From positions 4,526,001 through 4,590,000 of the forward strand of contig JARFXM010000003.1 of assembly GCA_029532625.1 (NCBI GenBank): DNA of 64,000 nucleotides, written 5' to 3'. Under the pieces are notes generated by a model. The model saw only the letters and a program-made list of their open reading frames with translations. It searched no databases and was not told the DNA's origin. The position numbers and the translations under genes are program-made. This document shows, in pieces, positions 56,334 to 64,000 of this stretch; positions within the stretch are counted from its first letter, which is position 1, and every line of letters begins with the position of its first letter. The stretch is from Lomentospora prolificans. Taxonomy: Eukaryota > Ascomycota > Sordariomycetes > Microascales > Microascaceae.

Positions 56334-59269
56334 TTTCCCAATTGAAGTAATTATTACCTTGTACAGCTGAATGGAAGCGACCGGACTTAACAGAAGTCTT
56401 CGTCCTTGAATTCGGTCAGCCAGAAGAAAGGAATTCTTTATAAGAGCTAGCTTTCATTCTTCTTCCCCCCGCTTCTCCGACTAGGTCCCATTTCGCGCGT
56501 TTCTATGGAGTTCATGTCTAATCAATTGCTTCCAATCGCATGCGCAGAAGTACCTGTAGCTATTCTCCATATTACCGTAGCGTATATTAATTCATCATGA
56601 AAAGGAGAAGAAAATCATGTCGCCCTAAAGGCGGGAAGCGATGCTCATCCCGGGACGTCAGCCCACAGGATAAAGGGAAGGACGATTAAGTAAAATTTGA
56701 TCCGGCAGCGGCCTCCGGTTCTATGGAACTCTGAGAAGCATCCATGCGTAGCAACGTCGAATTAGGTGTCCTGTCTCGAGGATGGATAATATAGCTATTT
56801 TAGCCGTCCGCCTCGGAGTCGTCATCAGCGAGGTTCGGGGTACCACCTTAGCATATGAATTAGCCTGCAGGATGAAAGTTCCCCAATTTTATAGCCCGTG
56901 AAATTGGCCGTTGAGCGAGGGCGGTCTTCTGTGCGGAGACATCTTCGGAATGTCGATCGCGAGGGAACTGGCGCGGGAGACTCGTGCGACGTTAAGGCTG
57001 TTCCTTGGCAGAATGTATCTCAAATGACGATTTTTACGATTCACTTGAGAAGACACACCCATCTAAACATAAATCATATCCCTAGACTCATTTGTATCCC
57101 TTTATATGGTACCCTTTAGCTTAGGTGCGTCAGCGCCCGCCTTTTTAGGTCCCTAGTATTCCTGCAGAAGAACTCTGTATTACGCCGTTAAGTTCCAGCA
57201 ACTGGTTGGCAACAGCCTATTCCCTTCATAGTAAGCGCTGAATTAGTTTCCAGGATATACCAATGAGGGATGAGATCGACTGACAGCCATGAAGTCAGCT
57301 ACGGACGAGCCTTCATCGGTCAGAGTTAATCCGAGTTTTCAAAGGCGTGTAGGTGTGGGCTGCACAGTGAGCGGATCGTGAGCGGCATTCGAGCACTGTA
57401 CGCTCATAATACTTGGTTCGGAGCATTGGCAATCAATTGCAAAATCAGAGCTGACGCTTCGGCGTAAACCGCAACGGCGAGTTGTTGCGGAAACTCAATG
57501 GTGAGGTAGGGCCTTCCAGGCTTTACAATACCCGCTGTCAAAACATGCTATAATAAGAACTGATGGGTTCTCTGATACTATTTAACGGTTGGCTTAACGG
57601 TTGGGGAGTATCGAGGCGTACATATACTGGGATCGAAAGCTATGGCCGTGGAGGGTGAGCAGTAGTCGAAGCATGACAACCCCTGAAGAGCGAGATCACT
57701 ACATATTGAAAGAGAAAAAGATAGCTCTTCTACATTCATGTTAGCCCTGGGATAGAGATCCGTATGGCACCGTGCTTGCAGGAGGCTCGTTTAAACCCTC
57801 TTCCTTCATTTGTTTTGGTGCTATTTCGAGCCTCGCGCATTCAATTTAGTAGATGTAGGGCTGAAGGCCGCCCGGCGCGCCGATCGTGGATTAGTCGAGC
57901 TCGCAGTAGCTCGGCCATCCTATCGAGTCAAGGAGATGGAGATGGTCCGGCCACTGCCATAATCTTCGAGAAACCCGCCCACTGTTACCCTGACAAACCG
58001 ATTTTCCACAGCAGATCGATTCCCCAGGTCAGCCCATACTTTCACGCTTTGGATCCATGATATGTCCGCCGTTTTCTTTCATGTGCTCGAGACTGAGGAT
58101 TCCGTAGATGAGTTTTGTCTCGCAATACCGGACTGCTCACAGGCAGCCCAACGTAGCAAACATGGACATCGGCATGGCGAATATTGTTTTCCCAAAAGTC
58201 TCTCAATATAAGAAGATCTTCCGAGAGGTGGATGCAGTAAGCTTTGGGTTGGTACGTAATGGCTGCTAAAGGCTAGTGAATTTGCGCGCTTCATGGTACC
58301 AAAGGGGGATGATCTCGATTATCTTGACGGTTTATTCGGTATCATAGAAATTTTCGACCTGGAAGGGGCGGTGTGTCCAACCCTGGGTTGGCTTGATGGC
58401 ACGGCGAATTGTCATATCAGCTGCTGGGGGCAAATGTAGAAAGATGAAAAGAAAGTTGGAAAAGAAAAAGGGGGTTTTTTCGTCCTGACAATATCGGTAA
58501 CTAATCATTTTTCCTTCTCCATGTCATGAATCGGTATTACGCCACCGAATCCGGCTAGAGACAGGTATTGCAGGTATTTGATGTTCGCCGGAGATGACCA
58601 GACTCCAAGGCGGGGTTCCCAGAAATGCAAGGCTTATCACGGTGCGATGGCAGAACCATCGAGTCAGAATGTCCGGCATTGGCAATGCCTGGACCCCCAT
58701 TTATTCGCCCAAAAGTGCGTCTGCAGGTGCCAGGGCCTATTTCGTATAGGTTTTTTGGTCTCCTCTCAGCCGCCAAGGCTTAGGTTTTTTCTCCTTTTTT
58801 CTCCTTTTTTTTCTTTTTTTTTTTCTAACTACTATTGTTCAGAACTTCACCTAATAGGTGGCGGGTTGAAAGATCTAGAGACTGGGTAATAACACAGTGC
58901 TGCAACAGGACGTATAAAGTACACGGAACTCCCCAAGAGATAATACTTGAGATACTCCTGATTGAGGAAACATAAAATACTAGGACCTGAATCACCGAGC
59001 TAGCCCTTCATCCGATTGATACAACTACCAGTATACATCTGGGATCTTGTCGTAGTAATTTGATTTTCACTCTCATCAAGTTCCAGCGACTCGCTTTGGT
59101 TTTGGCTGCCTGTGTGGTAGCTGTCCTCCTCGTTCGGAAGCTGCTATTGAGTCTTTCAAGTTAGATGAGCCATTTCTTTGTCACTTGAACACTGACAAGC
59201 TGCTGGTCTACCCAGAGCTGAAACCTACTTGAAAACGCAGTTTGAGTTTAGACCCACGGCCATCCTAAT
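56334..59269. other. Gene-poor stretch
   Basis: 2.9 kb; only the GMC promoter at the left is supported. Pyrimidine tracts at about 58785-58825. Open frames are short and featureless. Confidence 0.5.
56437..56442 (-). promoter_or_regulatory. TATA box of GMC oxidoreductase 2
   Basis: TATAAA on the minus strand about 105 bases before the ATG at 56333. Confidence 0.4.
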
Positions 59270-59829
59270 ATTGTGATCTATATAGCTATTTTCCCCCTGG
59301 GCGGGTATCGACAGCAACGCTTTGAACGACAATACCATGATCTATTCAACCATCCAGACATCAGACTTAAAGACTTTCACCTAGCTGACTCGGCTTTTGA
59401 TGGACTGAGGGTGGCTTGCGATATGCTCGATAGTAGATTGGTATTGGCGGACACAGATAGTAAGGAGTTAAGAGGCAACCCGCCATTTACGCTGGCTTTA
59501 ATTTCACGATATCATGGTTAGAAACGTGTCCAGCAACATGAGGCGAGCAGGACGTAGAACTTCCTATTGGTCCTGGCCACCCAGAGATCAATTGGAAACA
59601 AATCCTTCGTGGCAATTACTACTAATGTGAGTTTGTATAGTTCAAAATGCAATACCAAGCACGGGAAATTGTTGCTAATTAGCAGCTAGGTGATAATGGT
59701 GGCGCCGGTGGTTTTCAGATGCTGGATGCCTGAGATACGTCTTCCATCCTGTGTGGTGATGAACGGTGACTCTGAAGATTGGGAACGGATCGTCAATGAC
59801 GGCCTTTTCCGGTCGAAAGATCTAGTATA
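59270..59829 (+). pseudogene. Relic of an unknown fungal gene with in-frame stops
   Basis: Plus-strand frame: FPLGGYRQQRFERQYHDLFN, then DFHLADSAFDGLRVACDMLD and GNPPFTLALISRYHG, then TAG (59519-59521). The same frame goes on KRVQQHEASRT, TAG, NFLLVLATQRSIGNKSFVA, to a GTGAGT donor near 59637. After a possible intron ending CAG near 59685, another frame gives PVVFRCWMPEIRLPSC, then MNGDSEDWERIVNDGLFRSK and stop at 59827-59829. Text looks protein-like throughout; both stops could come from CAG by C-to-T change, as in repeat-induced or spontaneous decay. The family is not known to me; no start was found. Confidence 0.42.
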
Positions 59830-59939
59830 GTATGTATATTTATTTATTTAATTTATTTCAATATAGATTCCTCTGTCCATCTACCATGTCGAGCGTATCG
59901 GCCATGTAGAGTTGGACGCACTTTCGCGTGTCTGCCCCC

Positions 59940-60706
59940 TTAGTTCTCGGCCGTTGCGGCCGGTTCTTTCCATTCTGTCAATCCAAGGCGGATGATGTCG
60001 GATTGTGATACAGTCCAAACGCCGGGCTCTTTCTTTCCTTCCAAAGCTTGGAGACCCGCGCTCACGGCAGCTTTCGCAATCACGTCTGCATCCTGTGCCC
60101 ATGAATTCTTGAGCATACCGCCCGAGATGCTGCCCAAAAAGCTAGCGATCGTCCTAGCCACAGCTTCGACAGGACGGCTATCCTCGCGTTGCCCAACGAT
60201 TAAACCAGGGGTAAGAATAACCGTGTGTTTGAACCCTAGCTCCTTGACAGCTTCCTCGAGCTCTCCTTTCATCCGGAGATACGGGAAACCGCTGTTCGCA
60301 TCCGCGCGACCGGACGAGATGAGCACGTACGTTTCGACGCCTGCATCCTTTGCTGCCTTGGCCAAATCCAAATTCAAGTCGTAGTCAATCTTGCGCTGGT
60401 TCTCAAAACCACCAGCCTGCGCTTTCGTAGTACCGAGGGCTGAGAAAAAGATGCGGGAGTTCTGCGGGAATGACGACGGCCACGCACTTGAGTCTGTGTT
60501 GGTGATAGCACAGAGCTTTGGACTCGTGGATGGCAAGGGTTTTCGTGAGTACGCGTGAACGCTGCTAAACGCTGGATGAGCCAGCAGGGTTTTAAGGATA
60601 TGAGAACCCTTCACGATCGGTTAGATATTGGAAGTATGCTTGTTTGACCCAAAGGTGTGGCTCTTACAACAAGACCAGTAACCCCGACTTCTACCGCGGT
60701 CGCCAT
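59940..60706 (-). CDS. FMP52: Fmp52-type NAD(P)-binding protein
   Basis: Two exons on the minus strand: 60706-60668 and 60608-59940; 235 residues, normal for the family. Exon 1 codes only 13 residues (MATAVEVGVTGLV) and joins GSHILKTLLAHP, giving the GxTGxVGxxxL dinucleotide motif. Then come FFSALGTTKAQAGGFENQ, DYDLNLDLAKAAKDAGVETY, VLISSGRADANSGFPYLRMK (catalytic-type Tyr and Lys of atypical short-chain dehydrogenases) and TVILTPGLIVGQREDSRP. Yeast Fmp52 is found at the mitochondrial outer membrane/ER; its reaction is unknown (family knowledge). Relatives are TIP30/HTATIP2-like. Housekeeping gene. Confidence 0.92.
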
Positions 60707-61329
60707 TATCGCAGACTTGGAAAAAATGAGATGGAATTGAAGGACGTTGAAAGCTCAGTCAAGACATGGAAGTCGACGGCACATATGACTCTTGGGGGAT
60801 GGAATTGGAGAAAAGGGTGACGTGAATATTCCATCGGCTCCACTCTTTGAAATCCGAAATCCGGGCCCAAAATGATTCGTGACGATAACGTGTCCCGGGC
60901 ACAGACCAGCCAAGTTGTCGGTTGAAACATTGCGTCGCGTCACAGTTCGGTGCCTCGATGCCGATCTTGGTTAGCGTTGCCGAGGTTGTGGAGAGAGCTT
61001 GTTGAGCGTGGTGCCTTAAAATCCCAATAACAAGAGCTGTGAGATGAGCAGCACAGCATCTCAATGCACGTCCATAATCAAATGTGCAATGCTACACATA
61101 TACATTAGAAAGCGCTCAAATCTTGGTCGGTGGATCCTAGCCGGTTAAAGTAGAAAGTTTTCAGTCGTGATGAATGCCGAGATCAGATAATGGCCAACCA
61201 CGCACCGCTGGCTAATCCGTTTAAATAAGTAGCTTATGTGCCCGCCTCCAGGCCGCCAAAATCGATATCCCTTTATATCTCTTTCACATCTAAAGTCCTA
61301 TAGGAAGAATCACTGCTGATGGTCCTAAG
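60707..61329. other. Divergent promoter region (Fmp52 / secreted protein)
   Basis: 623 bases between divergent genes; nothing coding. Confidence 0.45.
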
Positions 61330-61986
61330 ATGCGACTGATACAGTTTCTCTCAGCCCTTATCATGATGGTCACCGCTAGCCCGACCGTCTGGTCCCATCA
61401 TACCTTTAGCCCAAGGCAGGATTCTAGTTGCGCGCTCGGCGCAGTAGCCGAGACCGTCCTGGCAGATTACCAGTTCGTATCATGGGGACCACTTGATCCG
61501 GAAAGCAACGCGGTGGACCTATCCGATGAGTTCACCCTCAGCTTCACCACTGTACTGTCTATTCTGCAGATTGCCCCTAGTTGCGAGGCGTCCTTTGAAT
61601 ACAACGGTCTCGGTACGCAGGCCGTCATGACGCATTACGTCGGTGCTCGAGTCGACAAGATCAGCGTGATGGACCTGGTATCCAAGTTTGTCGACGAGAT
61701 AACATCCAGGGCGTTGCCCGGGGATCGGTTTGCTGCTCAGATTTGCGACGAGGGGAGTCCGGATCGCACATTCGGCATTGCGGTGGACATTACTGGAGCG
61801 AATGAAGCGGTGCAAAAGACTGCGCAAAGTTGGAGGGACGGACTTTGCGCTTCAGATTTTAATCGCTCGACGAGCGTTGAAGAAGTTGAATACGCTCTTT
61901 TTCCAGAATCTGCGCTTCTTCCTCCTATTACATTGGATGACACTGCTAGTTGGGATAGGTCTCTTGGGGAAGAGTGGAGCTTTTAA
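61330..61986 (+). CDS. Unrecognised secreted protein, 218 residues
   Basis: Single exon. Signal peptide MRLIQFLSALIMMVTASP, followed by FSPRQDSSCALGAVAET, where PRQ could be a Kex2-like or short propeptide end. Four cysteines: Cys34, then in APSCEASFEYN, AAQICDEGSP and DGLCASDFNRS, enough for two disulfides. There is a repeated acidic/aromatic character (VSWGPLDPESNAVDLSDEF) and an acidic end WDRSLGEEWSF. I know no domain with this sequence; it looks like a lineage-specific secreted protein. Downstream T8/A7 run at 61998-62018. Confidence 0.72.
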   Translation: MRLIQFLSALIMMVTASPTVWSHHTFSPRQDSSCALGAVAETVLADYQFVSWGPLDPESNAVDLSDEFTLSFTTVLSILQIAPSCEASFEYNGLGTQAVMTHYVGARVDKISVMDLVSKFVDEITSRALPGDRFAAQICDEGSPDRTFGIAVDITGANEAVQKTAQSWRDGLCASDFNRSTSVEEVEYALFPESALLPPITLDDTASWDRSLGEEWSF

Positions 61987-62238
61987 AATACCATATTCTT
62001 TTTTTTTTAAAAAAAATTTGCGACACGCCAATCGAGCTAGTCAGTGGATTCTAGGCCATGTGTGCGAAAGGCGGATGATGCATGTCGGATTAAAGACTCC
62101 ATCCTCGACGTCGTGCATCGGCCGCATGTTTATTCACGACGATGGTGAAAACTTTCATTGTTACTGACTTTTGTTTTCCGCTTTTTCTTACATCGTGCCA
62201 TCCTAGCACTCTAAATTATGAATCGGCATTGTTTCGCC

Positions 62239-62655
62239 ATGGCCTCTAATAGTTCAGATCTTGGGTCTCTCCCCAAGAAGATTACAGGAAGTTGCCCCTG
62301 TGGTAGAATCGCCTACAGGATCGATTTTCCTGAGAACCACCCGTTCAGTGATAATGTATAAAAGCCCAAAACCGATCAGCTTGACGTTTTCTCTAACGCA
62401 TAACAGAGCGACACTTGCCAATGCACTCAGTGCCGCAAGAGCACCTCCTCCCTCTTTTTCATATATCAGAAGGTACCATACTCGTCCCTTACGTGGACAA
62501 CACCCACCGACACGTTTCAGAACTATTATTGCACCGATGGCAACGCCCGGGGTCTTTGCAGGGAGTGTGGAACGTTCATGTACCGGCGACGAGCAGTATC
62601 GGAGACAGTGAAGTTCTGGAGACTTCTAGCTTGCTGTCGGAGCCGGTTATTATAA
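62239..62655 (+). CDS. GFA/CENP-V-type zinc protein, C-terminus probably truncated
   Basis: Two exons: 62239-62355 and 62407-62655; 121 residues. Zinc-binding motifs of the GFA (glutathione-dependent formaldehyde-activating) fold are clear: GSCPCGRIAYRIDF, SDTCQCTQCRKSTSSLFF, and GLCRECGTFMYRR. Fungal members usually go on about 20-40 residues beyond the GTF motif; here the text after RRR (AVSETVKFWRLLACC) looks unlike the family and ends soon. In another frame LAVGAGYYKPDG resembles what should follow, so a frameshift near 62580-62600 is likely. Members are carbon-sulfur lyases or of unknown function. May be a pseudogene. Confidence 0.6.
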
Positions 62656-64000
62656 GCCGGATGGTCAAGGCACATATGGCAATAAATATTCCAATTCCTG
62701 ACATGTTCTGTACCATCTGAGGCGTCGATGAACAAGGTTAGAAGAAGCATGTTACAAGCTACTAATAGCCATTAGAAGTCTAAGCCGGTAAAGCAGTCTC
62801 CTAGGGCGCACCGATGATCGCAGCCTCCACATCGCAGCAAGTTATACCATACTTCCACCCCGGGCTCGTAATCAGGCCAGGTCCGAATATTGCCAAGTTG
62901 GGTTGTAACTGTTAAATCACCATTAGAATGGCTCGGAAAGAGGATGTTCCGAACATCCCCGCAGCCGAGAAGGAGAACGTCCTCAGATTTGTCCTCTTAT
63001 AGGGACTGTATTAACGAAACCACTGATGTGTTGCGGTAATAAGAGTGCAAATACTTCGGTTAACATCTCGAATGGGGGAAGAGCCGTGATCGTCGCACGG
63101 GGCCGCTCAAGGCACACAGGGCCGGCGTTGTCGATGACGGGGAGTTTAATACAACAAGCCGGTCCACTTGAGATTGCCCACAGGACTGATGACCGCGAAC
63201 GCTTACCCTGTCTTAATTCTCCGCCGTCAAGAGAGAAGAAAAGTAGATGGGAAATACTTTTGCGTTAGGTACATCGAGGCGGTCAAGGACAATCTAATGT
63301 GGTTTAGCATCTCGCGTGGCTTAGGAAGGTGCTGATCACGGATGCCTGTAAAGAACCCTGACTTGCTTTAGCACACACCATGTCATTAGGTGTAGTCTCA
63401 GTTTCGTTTCGTTGAAGCTGTTGAAGGCTCGAAACAAGGAAAGAGTGACTCGGGAGCCCCATACCAGGTTAAGCCATAATATATCAAGGTCATACTTATA
63501 GATTGGTACTAAGAAGAGAGCTAAAACGATGCTAGGACCCTTTGACTTAGTTTAGGGTTTGAACCAGGTAATTGGATTACGCCGACCTAGATGAAGAGGG
63601 AAAACTGGCAAATAGATAACTATATATGTAACAAGATCTACATCATCTGTCACACTTCAATAATCCGATTCCTTCTTTCCCCTACTGTTCCACAGCATTG
63701 GGTTTCAGGAGAGGATGTCCTGGTTCAAATTTCAACTTCACCTACCCTACTATATCGATTTTCGGCTCAAGTATATAGCTAGATTGGAAGGGTCAATGGA
63801 TTGGATGGCTCTGGATGGCCCCTTGGGGCCCTACTTGGCACTTACCCCAATATTAGTATACAGATGGGAAGCCGCACTCTCCTGGAACGGCCTTGCTGAT
63901 CCATTTCTCTCCCGAGGAGAGATACATGGAGCGGCATAAAACACTTGACCAATAGTGCAGGATGCAGAGAGGGGCTCAGCATAAATATATTGCGGGACGC
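62656..64000. other. Right end, no gene seen
   Basis: 1.3 kb of AT-rich sequence with only short open frames. A B-box-like GGTTCAAACCC on the minus strand near 63555 lacks tRNA arms. Confidence 0.45.

Noticed and set aside
63540..63600. tRNA-like B box (GGTTCAAACCC, minus strand)
   Set aside because: No T-stem pairing and no acceptor or D arm around it.

Overview
The window is nuclear DNA of a filamentous ascomycete (Pezizomycotina, probably a plant-associated Sordariomycete; the class is an inference). The evidence is short GT-AG introns (about 50-155 nt) in most genes, no operons, a tRNA-Leu with an intron after the anticodon loop, and typical fungal families: a HET-domain protein, a Dal5-type MFS transporter, a SulP permease, GH7 and GH43 enzymes, GMC oxidoreductases, tyrosinase, an RNase T1-type nuclease, DUF3632, a glycine-rich-domain-like (DUF1399) protein and Fmp52. 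Exon boundaries were worked out by hand from splice signals and frame continuity. Every multi-exon model reported as intact closes in frame.

Left part (1-20.5 kb): a tubby-C-like gene runs off the left edge. It is followed by a heavily decayed gene (1237-1762), a six-exon ACS-family transporter (2761-4862), a weak relic, and a small Ala-rich secreted protein (5696-6228). Next is a divergent pair: an unrecognised 1024-residue protein with Cys-rich motifs and a Gly/Cys tail (6894-10291), and a DUF1399 protein (11859-13526). Then come a D-2-hydroxyacid dehydrogenase (14094-15391), a Tyr/Ser-rich small gene broken by an 8-bp tandem duplication (16934-17284), and a SulP sulfate permease with a STAS domain (17964-20453).

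Middle (20.5-39 kb): a 7.7-kb stretch without a credible gene, then a GH7 cellobiohydrolase without a CBM (28136-29979), a single-exon HET protein (32713-35013), and a recognisable but frameshifted fungal gene (37120-38602).

Right part (39-64 kb): this part is rich in secreted or extracellular enzymes. It holds an intronless GH43 xylosidase, an RNase T1-type nuclease with a collagen-like spacer and possible GPI tail, a DUF3632 protein, a GMC oxidoreductase, tRNA-Leu(AAG), a tyrosinase with a 12-unit Ser/Thr-Asp-Cys-Glu repeat, a double-module Cys-rich secreted protein with an Asn-rich linker, a second GMC oxidoreductase with an acidic tail, a relic (59270-59829), Fmp52, an unknown secreted protein and a possibly truncated GFA-type protein.

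Together the genes suggest plant-polymer attack and surface oxidation (GH7, GH43, two GMC oxidases, tyrosinase) and small secreted proteins, mixed with housekeeping metabolism. There is no PKS, NRPS or terpene-cyclase core gene, so I do not call a biosynthetic cluster. I see no transposase, CRISPR array, rRNA or viral gene. The least ordinary items are the Gly/Cys-tailed protein beside DUF1399, the repeat-fused tyrosinase, the duplicated secreted protein with asymmetric introns, and the several decayed genes whose breaks can be placed.
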